From positions 57,100,935 through 57,164,934 of the forward strand of contig OZ024855.1 of the NCBI GenBank assembly GCA_964017155.1: DNA of 64,000 nt, read 5' to 3'. Positions 10,549-22,789 of the stretch are shown in pieces. Origin of the DNA: Oasisia sp. SBJ-2009 (Eukaryota > Annelida > Polychaeta > Sabellida > Siboglinidae). The translations under genes and the position numbers were made by a program. The notes below the pieces were generated by a model that was given only the letters and a program-made list of their open reading frames with translations, was not told the origin of the DNA and made no database searches. Each line of letters starts with the position of its first letter. Position 1 is the stretch's first letter.

Positions 10549-11922
10549 TTAAAACAATGGATACAGCCGCTGGAGATCTTCCTTCGAGTTCAACGGCGGT
10601 GGATGTTCGCTGACTGCACAGTTCAAGGTCACCAAGTTGAGCTTGCGGCAGGAAGGTAGTCCCAAGATCACTGGACCTGGCGTGTCAGCAACAAAGAACT
10701 CTGCTTCGTGTGTGGTTGTCTCATGCACACACTTCAGTCGCGTAGTACCGTACTGCCGGATCAATTGTCCGTTGTAGGCAGTTAGGATCGTGTCTCGATG
10801 CTCAAGGCAGCCTCGCACAGGTATTCCTTCTGTGTCGATGTTTGACGGGTACATGCGCTGGAACGTCCTCAGCGGCATTACGTTACCCTGCGCACCTGTG
10901 TCGACCTTGACACGAAGTGTCGCTGGGATGTCAGGCCTGTCTTTCAGCGTGATCCTGAGAGTCGCATATACCTCGTCCCTCTCGACGGCATTGATGTTGA
11001 CGGTATTAAAAGCAAGCGGCTCGAAGTTGTCGCTGAGCTGATCGAATCTGGCGTCTTGACTGATGGAGTGAACACCACCTCGTTGGCGCTCATCTCGGTT
11101 GGTCCTTCGTCTTGACCTAGCTCGGGATCTTGGTCGCCCAGAAGAGTGTCGTCTTCCTCCGGCGCCAGACGTCCAACCTGTAGCCTGCCGACATACTCGC
11201 TGCCAGTGATTGAGTTTCCCAAGTGCGTTACACCTACTGCCCTCTGCTGGACATCGATCTGTGGGCGCATGATGACGTCCACATTTTGTGCACGTAGGTG
11301 CCTGCTCTCGACGTCCGCTTGGCTCATGTGTTCTCCGCGACCGGCTGACGTGACTGATGCTGCTAGCGTCTCCTGAGAACTGCTGCATGTTGGCCAGTGT
11401 TGCTTCATGCGTTCTAGCAACGTCCATCGCCGCGTCAAGTGTTAGTGTCTCATCACGGCACAGTAGCTTTTCTTGCACTTTCCCGTGCCGGACACCCACT
11501 ACTAACTGTTCGATCAACCTCTCCTCGGTTTCTGTAGTATCACGGAACTTGCATTTACGCGCCTGTGTCTTGCAGCGTGTCGTGAATTCGTCAACTGTCT
11601 CAGAGCTCAACTGCCTGAATTTTTGCAGATGAAAACGGCTCAGCCTGTAATTAGACTTGGGTTCTATCAGAGCCTGGAATTTAGCCCAAATGACCTCAAC
11701 GTCTTTCTTGTCCGTTTCACTGAGGTCCCACGTATTGTACATTCGCCGACCCTCCTGTCCTACCCATAGCAGGATGTAGGTCACTCGTTCACTCTGCCCT
11801 TTTTCAGCAAAGGGCCCACTGAAAATCAGTTCGCAATATTGACGGAATGAACGAAACTCCGTGGGTAAATCAGTGGCTAACCAGTTCATGCGGGGCGGCT
11901 CTATACCTGACAGATCACCCAT
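10549..11922 (-). CDS. Gag-protease ORF of LTR element 1 (457 aa)
   Basis: Starts ATG at 11922 (MGDLSGIEPPRMNWL). The N-terminal two thirds is a Ty3-type Gag capsid region (FRQYCELIFSGP, WDLSETDKK, RLSRFHLQKFRQ, DEFTTRCKTQARKC). A zinc-finger pair follows: CTKCGRHHAPTDRC, then CNALGKLNHWQRVC. The second finger lacks its second Cys (Leu here; Cys in copy 2). The aspartic protease is marked by VDTGAQGNVMPL and VILGLPSC. The frame ends at about residue 455 because of a 2-bp deletion relative to copy 2; in an intact element it would run on into RT. Gag packages RNA and the protease matures the polyprotein. Confidence 0.92.
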   Translation of the reverse strand: MGDLSGIEPPRMNWLATDLPTEFRSFRQYCELIFSGPFAEKGQSERVTYILLWVGQEGRRMYNTWDLSETDKKDVEVIWAKFQALIEPKSNYRLSRFHLQKFRQLSSETVDEFTTRCKTQARKCKFRDTTETEERLIEQLVVGVRHGKVQEKLLCRDETLTLDAAMDVARTHEATLANMQQFSGDASSISHVSRSRRTHEPSGRREQAPTCTKCGRHHAPTDRCPAEGSRCNALGKLNHWQRVCRQATGWTSGAGGRRHSSGRPRSRARSRRRTNRDERQRGGVHSISQDARFDQLSDNFEPLAFNTVNINAVERDEVYATLRITLKDRPDIPATLRVKVDTGAQGNVMPLRTFQRMYPSNIDTEGIPVRGCLEHRDTILTAYNGQLIRQYGTTRLKCVHETTTHEAEFFVADTPGPVILGLPSCRKLNLVTLNCAVSEHPPPLNSKEDLQRLYPLF

Positions 11923-12062
11923 GGCTGCCTATTAATGGCAATGTCTATCACTTACTCAGCGAGAACAAATCGGAGCTGGCCAGCGTCGACTCGACGGTGC
12001 CGCGTGCGTGTTGACCTATTTACGAATGTCGAAAGCGCCGGATTCAACCGTAGCTGCCACCA

Positions 12063-12287
12063 TGAAACGTGTCGTCTTGGCCTGACATCTGTGTAGCCGG
12101 ATTGTCCGACTCATCTCGCATTCATACATATCTGATTCGACACCAGAAGTACTGAACAAATCACTTTATTACAATTACAAGCAGAGAGAGGGATAACACT
12201 GATCGACCTCGAGTCTCGTCATCTTCCAAGACTGATCTCATGGACTGCATATGTCGTTCTATGCATTTACATTGGCATACCATCACA
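12063..12287 (-). repeat. 5' LTR of element 1
   Basis: 225 bp, TG..CA ends, matches 7233-7457; it would carry the element promoter. On the minus strand the PBS-like TGGTGGCAGC begins at 12062. Confidence 0.95.
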
Positions 12288-12720
12288 GTATTGAAGCAAT
12301 GGATTCACGTTGGTGATTTGCGGGCGTACTGTTTGGCACTTTGCTCGGTCCATTTTGAGGAGAAATGCTTTTATGTAGACATGTATCATCAGTTGATGGG
12401 ATGATTTCAGCGATAACAATAATAGACAACTTTATATTTACCGTCATCAGCGTGTTACGCGCGTTGCCGAGTTGCAGCCATTTCATGACAACAGCCAAAC
12501 CCTATGCAGGGAATCTATGTGGAGAGCGTCTCGATCACCGTCGTGACGTCATTCTTCGTCTAAGATGGGGTAGCGCATAGAATTTGGATGGCTGGGTGTT
12601 ACAAAATATTTTTCTGGTAAACCGCTGGCGTTAAAAAATTGAGTATATGTGGAAATTGTTACTTTATATTAACTCTATTAGGTGTATGCCACGTAAAAGT
12701 TAACTTTGTTTGTCCTTTAA
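12288..12720 (+). mobile_element. TTAA-flanked TIR element, copy A, right part
   Basis: Resumes after the LTR element with the GTATT duplication (12288-12292) and ends gtcctttaa at 12720. It encodes the C-terminal half of a THAP finger on the plus strand (LKQWIHVGDLRAYC, LCSVHFEEKCF), frameshifted against the N-terminal half at 7168 and closed by a stop soon after. Confidence 0.85.
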
Positions 12721-13864
12721 TACATCATGTCTGCACTGGGTATTACAAAAGGGCATACTTGAATGCGCTGGACGAATCGTAGCGTGACGTCTGACATTCC
12801 GAAGTAAGTTGTTATAGTTACCGTCGTTTACGTAATTCATGACAAAACAGACGAAACTGCGAGACAATTATAGATGATGAGTTGATGAGTTGTAGCGGCA
12901 ACAGTTTAACATAGAATTCTCCAAGCAGTGCTCGAGGTAGGCTTACTGTTGTTAATTGTTATCAGTCAATTTAAAATCAGTATTATGAACAATGTCGCTA
13001 TTAATGTTTACCAAAGAGAAAAATGTGTGCACGGTTAAACAATCGATTAATTGCCCGATTGTTAGGCGATATCGCTTATTTAAAACAGCTAGACCAATCA
13101 GACGCATAGTTTATTGAAAGAAACGACACGTCTTATTGGTCGCCCGACAATCGGATAATAAATCGCTTCTCTGGCCTTTCTATACGACCTAATATTTGCA
13201 ACGACAATGTATCACTGTTTAGCATAATTATAATTTATATACGAAAGCAACTGTATTTTATGATGTGCCTCACTTAATTGAATCATTCTCGACTTAGTGT
13301 TTGAAGCGTCAGGTTTACAATTGAATTAGTCTGATATACAGTGTCAGTATTGCCTATTTGGAGAAGTCAGACGCAAGAGACGTCAGTTAAGAAGCGTTTT
13401 AGCCGCAGATTCACCGCAGTTCTTTCCATGCAGAACATGGGTAACAAAAGTCGTGTGGAGTTCGTGTTTGAATTCTCCTTGCGTGTCATCTGGATGTACG
13501 TCAACTGGACGTTCACATTCCTCAACTATCTGTCGCTGTGCGAGGTTCGTATGTCACGTGTAAATGTCGGACCTCTGTGTGACGTCATGCTCGATACTGT
13601 GACGTAGCACTGGCGTCGGAATGAAACTTATATGGGGGTTGAGCCCCAGAGCATCAGCATCTCTCGGCTGTCTAATTCTGCGCTTCGATCTCGTGTCGCT
13701 TCATTGGTCATCGCCGCGTCACCGTAACTTTCGTTTTGTAAGATCGATCTCACCTCGGAAATATCGGAAGATCGGTGGTGGACCAATTTAACACATTGGG
13801 CGACGTTCAAATTTTTCCCTCTTCCAAAACTCTTTATTTGTATCAAAACCAGCACTGTTTACGT
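12721..13864. other. No gene recognised
   Basis: I see no exon that I can defend. Near 13041-13168 an imperfect inverted pair (cccgattgttaggcga and its partner cgcccgacaatcgg) hints at a small TIR element. Confidence 0.5.
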
Positions 13865-14952
13865 GGGGTTGTTACAACCGACAATGTAATAATCGCCCGG
13901 TAATGTAATAACTACCCGATAATGTAATAAAATCAACCGATAATGTAATAACCACCCATTAATGTAATAACATCAACCGATAATGTAATAAACTTGCTAA
14001 CCGATAATATAATAATTTTCAACCGATAATGTAATAAACTCCTCTTGCCTGATAATGTAATAACTTTCGCCTGATAATGTAATAACGTACACATTTCTCG
14101 TAGCACTTAGTCGTTTTCGTGGATATCATGTTGGTTTCTTGTACTTAGTCGATTTCGTCGATTTCTTCTATTTCGCAATACCACAACTTTTGCTAGCGGA
14201 ATAAATTTAGATTAAATCCAATATGCTGGTTCCAATTCGGAAGTCATATTTATCCCAGCAGGTCAGGATTTTGAGTTATACATTCTCTTTCCATTTATTA
14301 ATGACGGGTTGGTGTAATACAACTGTGGGCTTCATTGATAACGAAATTGTCGGCCCAAATCCTGGTATCGATGATCTCACAAGTGTTCCCTTTCCATGCT
14401 ATAATGTCAGGGTATCGAATGCCCACAGGCGTGGGGTTTGCTGGTTCAATCCTAGTGTGAAACCCAGATGAAGAAATGGTTTCTTAAAGAATGTGTTATG
14501 TATATGTTTTAGTACGATGTTTGTAATTCTCCCGTGATGTGCTCAAGATACATACATACATACATACATACATACATACATACATACACACAAATATATA
14601 TATATATATGTATATTTACGCGATGAAAAGCCGAACTAATCGGCGGCAGATTGCGCAAACAGATAAACATGTAATACATATATTGCAAAATATATGTTTG
14701 CATTGTGGTCGAACTGCCTATGTATGATTTCGTCACAGTTATTCTTGATACTTTATTGGTACAGTTATTCTTGATACTGTTTGGTGTTCATTTTTATTTC
14801 GCGTTATATAGATGAACGCATACTTACCTAGTGTACTTTAAGCATAGCCTAAATGAACCGATTTCGAGCAGGTGAAACGGTGTTATTGCGGGTGACTGCC
14901 TTTTGTTCCCAGGCATGGCGGGGTAACTCGGTTAGTGTGTTTGTGTGCGTGC

Positions 14953-15009
<57 letters not shown>

Positions 15010-16585
15010 TATATGTTATATGTTATATGTTACATGTTACATGTTACATGTTACATGTTACATGTTCCATGTTCCATGTTCCATGTTCCATGTTCCATGT
15101 TCCATTTTACGTGTTACGTGTTCCGTGTTACATGTTACATGTTATATGTTAAATGTTAAATGTTAAATGTTAAATGTTACATGTTACATGTTACATGTTG
15201 CATGTTACATGTTACATGTTACATGTTACACGTAAATGTAACATGTTACATGTAACATGTTACATGTTACACGTAAATGTTACATGTTACATGATACACG
15301 TAAATGTTCCATGTTCCATGTTCCGTGTTCCGTGTTCCGTGTAACATGTAACATGGAACACGGAACACGTAACACGTAACACGGAACATGGAACATTTAC
15401 GTGTATCATGTAACACGTAACACGTTATAGTTACGTGTAACATGTAACATATATACGTGTAACATGTAAAATGGAACATGTAAAATGGAACATGGAACAT
15501 GTAACATAACATATATATATATATAATATGCACGCACACAAACACACTAACCGAGTTACCCCGCCATGCCTGGGAACAAAAGGCAGTCACCCGCAATAAC
15601 ACCGTTTCACCTGTTCGAAATCGGTTCATTTAGGCTATGCTTAAAGTACACTAGGTAAGTATGCGTTCATCTATATATCGCGAAATAAAAATGAACACCA
15701 AACAGTATCAAGAATAACTGTATCAATAAAGTACCAAGAATAACTGTGACGAAATCATACATAGGCAGTTCGACCACAATGCAAACATATATTTTGCAAT
15801 ATATGTATTACATGTTTATCTGTTTGCGCAATCTGCCGCCGATTAGTTCGGCTTTTCATCGCGTAAATATACATATATATTTGTATGTATGTATGTATGT
15901 ATCTTGAGCACATCACGGGAGAATTACAAACATCGTACTAAAACATATACATAACACATTCTTTAAGAAACCATTTCTTCATCTGGGTTTCACACTAGGA
16001 TTGAACCAGCAAACCCCACGCCTGTGGGCATTCGATACCCTGACATTATAGCATGGAAAGGGAACACTTGTGAGATCATCGATACCAGGATTTGGGCCGA
16101 CAATTTCGTTATCAGTGAAGCCCACAGTTGTATTTCACCAACCCGTCATTAATAAATGGAAAGAGAATGTATAACTCAAAATCCTGACCTGCTGGGATAA
16201 ATATGACTTCCGAATTGGAACCAGCATATTGGATTTAATCTAAATTTATTCCGCTAGCAAAAGTTGTGGTATTGCGAAATAGAAGAAATCGACGAAATCG
16301 ACTAAGTACAAGAAACCAACATAAAATCCACGAAAACGACTAAGTGCTACGAGAAATGTGTACGTTATTACATTATCAGGCGAAAGTTATTACATTATCA
16401 GGCAAGAGGAGTTTATTACATTATCGGTTGAAAAGTATTACATTATCGGTTAGCAAGTTTATTACATTATCGGTTGATGTTATTACATTATAGGGTGGTT
16501 ATTACATTATCGGTTGATTTTATTACATTATCGGGTAGTTATTACATTACCGGGCGATTATTACATTATCGGTTGTAACAGGGGT
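13865..16585. mobile_element. 2.7 kb foldback (long inverted repeat) element with 5-bp target duplication
   Basis: The element spans 13870-16580, starting TGTTACAACCGA and ending with its inverse TCGGTTGTAACA, flanked on both sides by GGGGT (13865-13869 and 16581-16585). Each arm (about 1.1 kb, left 13870-15003, right about 15510-16580) begins with a subterminal array of about ten ccgataatgtaataa units, continues through unique sequence and an (ACAT)n tract, and meets in an (AT)n tract. The centre (15004-15510) is made of acatgttacatgt-type repeats that are themselves self-complementary. No transposase is visible; a short frame in the left arm (14223-14471) is mirrored in the right arm and is not recognisable. 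The TGTNR-type end and 5-bp duplication recall Ginger-class DNA transposons or LTR ends; this is inference. Confidence 0.85.
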
Positions 16586-17849
16586 CTATGCTCTGTCAAC
16601 ATATATTGGAAGCTCAGCACCCTCCAACTCCCCGGTTCCGACGCCTGTGACATTATACATAAATTGGCTTGTAATGTGTATACTGAATTCATGTGGAGTC
16701 TGAACATTATTCATTCCCACACATATGATAGTAGACCTGCTAGCACCTATACGAATGTGGAAGAGGCTATCTACTGAAATGGCTTAAATGCCAGCATTAT
16801 TAATTAAAAAAACGCATGACAGATATGAGGTGTGTGTTTCTGTGTGTGTGGCATGTCCTTAGTCAATTCTTTAGCTGAGCATAAGAACACAACATCAAGT
16901 GAAGCCACGACATGTCGGTTTGTCAACGCAAAGGACTATTGTTGACTGTCCAACAGATGTTGGGAGAGAGACGATATATCACCAGGGGGTTGCTCCTACT
17001 ATGCGCCTGCGCAGGCGCAGCAGCTTCCGTCTATTTTGCCGGAGTCGTCCAGGTATGACACGGAAGAAATGCAAACAAGTATTTTGTTTAAAGAAATATA
17101 TGCTTACCCACTACAATTTATGGAATATTAGTGTTGTGTGTATGTGCATAAATTACATTACATTAGGCCTCTATGCATGCACATGTACAATTTGTTGACA
17201 GGGGTTTCAAGTCCGTTTGGCTAAACTTTCAATGACCATACTATTTTCGCGGGAAGGGTCAATTCACGGGCCACTCGATTAAACGGGTGGTGTGTAGTTT
17301 AGGCTGTGACTCCGTGTCTTTTCACTCGCGCAGTGCGTCGCTGCTAACATGTTCCGGCGGAGGGGGCATAAACAATTGCCCGAAGAGCCTTTGCCAAGAA
17401 CGAGCACGCGCCGAGACGTCACAAGCACGAGCCAAGACGCCACAGTGCCGAAGTCGCGTAGACGGAAGGCCAACAGGTCCCGCCCAAAGACAATCGTTAC
17501 GGAACGAAAGGCTTACCAAGCCGCCGATGATTCCTCCTTTTAAAACGTCATTACATGACGAAACGTACTGTGTGCATGTGTGCGTACGTGTGAGAGAGTG
17601 CGTGCTGTGCATACAGTTATGGATATTATATTGTGAACAACGCATGCCTGAGTACTCATTCACAATAAAATCGATGCATACCGGCAGGATTTCTGCATTG
17701 TATTATGTGTGCAAGAAGACTACCAAAGCAGACAAACACAGTGTCATCATTTCAATGAAGAAGAATGGTGTGTTAGCTCATAGACGTTGAAACGGAGATA
17801 CCACCTAAGGACGTTTATAATAATAACATCTACACTATATGTATAACAC

Positions 17850-17888
<39 letters not shown>

Positions 17889-18188
17889 TAATAACACTGC
17901 ATCATAAAAAAACATGAACACAACATTCTGTATTACAAGATAAAGAAATCTACCTGCAACAAAGCAAATACATACATAAACAAACTCAACGAAAAATTAC
18001 TGACAACTGTCATTTAATGTGTCATTTAATCATGTTATTTAATTGTGAACGCTCGTAAGTATACAACTTCATGAAAATGGTGTGTGATTGAGCAAAATAT
18101 AATTTCCTTGCATGGCTGAAACTATATTGTGTCCTTTAGATAATTTACATATTTCAATACAAGTAAGTGTACAACATGACACGACCAT
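16586..18188. other. 3' flank of the UBA-PTH2 gene; no gene recognised
   Basis: AT-rich with an (AT)n tract at about 17853-17884. The short frames around 17287-17790 have no recognisable domain. Confidence 0.5.
18013..18043 (-). terminator. Candidate polyadenylation signals for the UBA-PTH2 gene
   Basis: Three ATTAAA hexamers on the minus strand (tttaat at 18013, 18025 and 18038) lie about 150-180 bp after the stop codon. There is no AATAAA nearer. Confidence 0.4.
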
Positions 18189-18275
18189 TCATAATGGCTG
18201 TAAAGATCCGACGACTCTTTCGACTTTCTCTGTAGTTCCGAGCATTCCTAGCACTGTCACGCAACCTGGTGTGGC
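18189..18275 (-). CDS. UBA-PTH2 exon 5 (last coding)
   Basis: Acceptor tttgccaacag; phase 0; 28 codons (ATPGCVTVLGMLG..., ending SLQPL) plus TGA at 18191-18189. It supplies the last strand and helix of PTH2 (TVL...V.G.L). Confidence 0.85.
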   Translation of the reverse strand, partial: ATPGCVTVLGMLGTTEKVERVVGSLQPL

Positions 18276-21200
18276 CTGTTGGCAAAGAAAATAACAACGT
18301 CACAAAATGTCAGATGGTCATAATTTGGTTGGTCATAACACTTATTGTTCTGTGATTCTTCACAACCACTGATCACAATTTGTATCGTAGCAAACACCAT
18401 GTGAAATCATACGCTGTGTCTGGTTTTCTGTAACAATTTTGGAGTGTGATAACAAAACATGACTTGGACTAGAGTGTAACTTCACATTACTGTTCTAAGT
18501 ACACAACAATTACAACAAAACGAAACAAGACATGCAACAACTGGCTTTAACTTATATACTGGGCAATGGAAATACACCCCGTGTCATATTGAAAACATTG
18601 TCATACCTTTGTTTTGTTGGTGTCGTCGACGAGGAAATGGGGCAGACCCATTAATTTAGCCTGCCTCCCTAGCTCCATTAGCGCATGGGACCCAGTTTCC
18701 TGCAACACCTCTACCTTCTCTCTACAGAACACAACATACACGTGACTTATCCGGTGACCTCTAAACCACTACATTCTCCCTACAGCATACAACAAACACT
18801 TGTCTTATCCAATGTCCTCTAACACCACTACATTCTCCCTACAGAATACAACAAACACTTGTCTTATCCAATGTCTTCTAACACCACTACTTTCTCAGCC
18901 AGCACACAACAAACACTTGTCTTATCCAATTTCATCTAACACCACTACATTCTCCCTACAGCACACAACAAACACTTGTCTTATCCAATGTCTTCTAACA
19001 CCACTACATTCTCCCTACAGCACACAACAAACACTTGTCTTATCCAATGTCATCTAACACCACTACATTCTCCCTACAGCACACAACAAACACTTGTCTT
19101 ATCCATTGTCCTCTGACACCACTACATTCTCCCTACAGCACACAACAAACACTTGTCTTATCCAATGTCCTCTGACACCACTACATTCTCCCTACAGCAC
19201 ACAACAAACACTGTCTTATCCAATGTCATCTAACACCACTACATTCTCCCTACAGCACACAACAAACACTGTCTTATCCAATGTCATCTAACACCAGTAC
19301 ATTCTCCCTACAGCACACAACAAACACTTGTCTTATCCAATGTCTTCTAACACCACTACATTCTCCCTACAGCACACAACAAACACTTGTCTTATCCAAT
19401 GTCTTCTAACACCACTACATTCTCCCTACAACACACAATAAACACTTGTCTTATCCAATGTCTTCTAACACCACTACATTCTCCCTACAGCACACAACAA
19501 ACACTGTCTTATCCAATGTCATCTAACACCACTACATTCTCCCTACAGCACACAACAAACACTGTCTTATCCAATGTCATCTAACACCACTACATTCTCC
19601 CTACAGCACACAACAAACACTTGTCTTATCCAATGTCTTCTAACACCACTACATTCTCGCTACAGCACACAATAAACACTTGTCTTATCCAATGTCTTCT
19701 AACACCACTACATTCTCCCTACAGCACACAACAAACACTTCTCTTATCCAATGTCATCTAAGACCACTACATTCTCCCTACAGCACACAATAAACACTTG
19801 TCTTATCCAATGTTAAATAAACATTCATTCATTCATTCATTCATTCATTCATTCATTCATTCATTCATTCATTCATTCATTCATTCATTCATTCATTCAT
19901 TCATTCATTCATTCATTCATTCATTCATTCATTCATTCATTCATTCATTCATTCATTCATTCATTCATTCATTCATTCATTCATTCATTCATTCATTCAT
20001 TCATTCATTCATTCATTCATTCATTCATTCATTCATTCATTCATTCATTCATTCATTCATTCATTCATTCATTCATTCATTCATTCATTCATTCATTCAT
20101 TCATTCATTCATTCATTCATTCATTCATTCATTCATTCATTCATTCATTCATTCATTCATTCATTCATTCATTCATTCATTCATTCATTCATTCATTCAT
20201 TCATTCATTCATTCATTCATTCATTCATTCATTCATTCATTCATTCATTCATTCATTCATTCATTCATTCATTCAATGTCATCTAACACCACTACATTCT
20301 CCCTACAGCACACAACAAACACTTGTCTTATCGAATGTCCTCTGACACCACTACATTCTCCCTACAGCACACAACAAACACTTGTCTTATCCAATGTCTT
20401 CTAACACCACTACATTCTCCCTACAGCACACAACAAACACTGTCTTATCCAATGTCATCTAACACCACTACATTCTCCCTACAGCACACAACAAACACTG
20501 TCTTATCCAATGTCATCTAACACCAGTACATTCTCCCTACAGCACACAACAAACACTGTCTTATCCAATGTCATCTAACACCACTACATTCTCCCTACAG
20601 CACACAATAAACACTTGTCTTATCCAATGTCTTCTAACACAACTACATTCTCCCTACAGCACACAACAAACACTTGTCTTATCCAATGTCTTCTAACACC
20701 ACTACATTCTCCCTACAGCACACAACAAACACTTGTCTTATCCAATGTCTTCTAACACCACTACATTCTCCCTACAGCACACAACAAACACTTGTCTTGT
20801 CCAATGTCCTCTGACACCATTACTTTCTCAGCCAGCACACAACAAAAACAAATTATTTCGATAGATGTGTCCAAAACCATGTCATGTTTAACTACGGTAT
20901 ATAAAGTAGACTGTATCAGCCTTGAGACCAATGCAGGCATCCGTCCAACCTACACTAACAGCGCAAGATAAAAAGCACTCGACATCCAAGGATTCCAATA
21001 AAACTGCCCGCTTGATTATTCTCATGTGGCTTTGGCCACCAGAATTTGCCATACATACATACATACATACAGCACTATGGCTAATATAGGCCAAGCATAT
21101 GCCCTATATTTTTTTAATTTTGCAAGGCACTCTGTAAGGACGTACCAAGGCTAATGTATTTAGAGGTGTTGTTAGCGAAAGCTCAGGGCACAGCCTCCTT

Positions 21201-22717
21201 ACCCGCATTCCTCCCATCGCAGCAGCATCTTGCCGAAGCGTTCCTCCTCGATCATCATGGCGCGGTAGACTCCGAGAGTCGCATGTGCCACCTGCATCGC
21301 CAGGTTGCGGTTGTTCAAGTCGAGGCCCACGTTGACCACCAACACCATTCGGTGGCCCATTGGAGAGTCGGCGTCATTCAGTCCTAGACTTGGTGCCTGG
21401 TCAGCAAGCAAGCAGGGTTAAAGTGTAAATGGCATATCCAAAAAAGTACTTCTACGGTACAGGAGCCAGTTTCATGGAGCGTACTTACGACATCGCAGTG
21501 ATAACTCGCCGAAAACTTAAAACGCAAAGTTACACTAGGTGCGTTTCATGAGTCTCCTCCGTAGTTGCTCTTAGCTGCGCCATGAAATTAGTAGGCGTAA
21601 CTTTACGCTAGTTTAACTATTTACGGGATGCTCCATAGGTCCATTGTAATTTAGGAGGAAAATGGTGTTCAGAGAAAGGATAAATACATGGATTCACCAC
21701 TGCGACCTAATTAAGTCAATTCTATGTTGGCCTAGTTTTGCGAATGCAAAATTGGTCTTATGAAACTGATCGTAAACTTCACTGATTAGTCAGTCGCTGT
21801 TTGCTACGACCAGTACAACGCTTAGTACTTGCGCACAACGTTACGCCGCTATTTGAAACCGGCCCCAAACACGCACCCAAAATAAATTACAGACAACGCA
21901 CTGGTGGATGATGATGGCACAGCAACAACAGTGTCAGAATGAAACTCACAGTTGATGACGCTCTTGACGCTGAATAATTACGATACTGATATACATAAAT
22001 TGGGTTGCCTATCATACTTTGTTTTGGTAAGGTCAGCTATAGTTACTAAATTGTAAAACGTCTCACTAATGCATGTCAGCATCAGTTGGTGGCTACATTC
22101 AGGCTGCACCATGAATCGGGGTATTCATTCATAATTGTGAAGGCAAGTTGACCACCTTTCTGCTGACTGTCACATTCCCATAACCCAAGCCTCATACAAC
22201 GGGATGCCTACGGCATGCTCTAAGATTTACAAGTTTACTAACTCCACACTCACATCATTGTTTTCTGGTGGAAACTCTGCCAGAAACATCTCACTAACAT
22301 TTTTATGAACGCATAACACAGCAATATTGCTTTATAAAAATTATTCCACTCTTTAACAGTGATCTTACAAAGTGACGTATGTTGACATCACGACTGATCC
22401 ACGGGAAATGTTTAGGTGTAGCAACTTTTAACTAATATCCTCAGTGAGAGGACAGCAGATTTTTGCATTTTTATAAATATTCTAAATTGTAACACTGTAT
22501 CTGTTTAATAACGCAGTTTCCATAAGAGCTGATTTTCTTAGAGAAAGTTCCCAGTTACAATTTAATTTATGTTGACATTGTAGATCGTTAGAAACAGAAA
22601 CAAGCTGTTTACGACATACAAATAAAGTAAAATTACATTACAAGCCAAAGTACATACCTGAATTGACAGTACAATTTGCAATACATATATTACATATAAG
22701 ATAAGTCACCATTTGGG

Positions 22718-22789
<72 letters not shown>

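Larger units (their letters stand above)
7233..12287 (-). mobile_element. Ty3/gypsy-type LTR retrotransposon, copy 1 (defective)
   Basis: A complete structural element of 5,055 bp with two 225 bp LTRs, 5-bp target duplication GTATT, a minus-strand PBS starting TGGTGGCAGC directly after the 5' LTR and a polypurine tract before the 3' LTR. Gag and protease are at 11922-10549, reverse transcriptase about 10500-9343, RNase H and integrase 9371-7575. Compared with copy 2 it has a 2-bp deletion near 10557 (frameshift after the protease), a 329 bp SINE inside RT at 10033, a 30-bp in-frame deletion with gcgt microhomology near 9383, and a 2-bp deletion near 9357. The second Gag zinc knuckle has lost a Cys (Leu codon at 11221-11223). 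It is inserted in the THAP-TIR element (copy A). The near-identical LTRs imply recent insertion. Confidence 0.95.

Noticed and set aside
14223..14471. 82-codon ORF in the foldback arm
   Set aside because: No recognisable domain; the same sequence is mirrored in the other arm. A weak B-box-like ggttcaatcct was not enough to call a SINE.
19798..20286. 162-codon I-H-S-F repeat ORF
   Set aside because: Translation of the (ATTC)n microsatellite.
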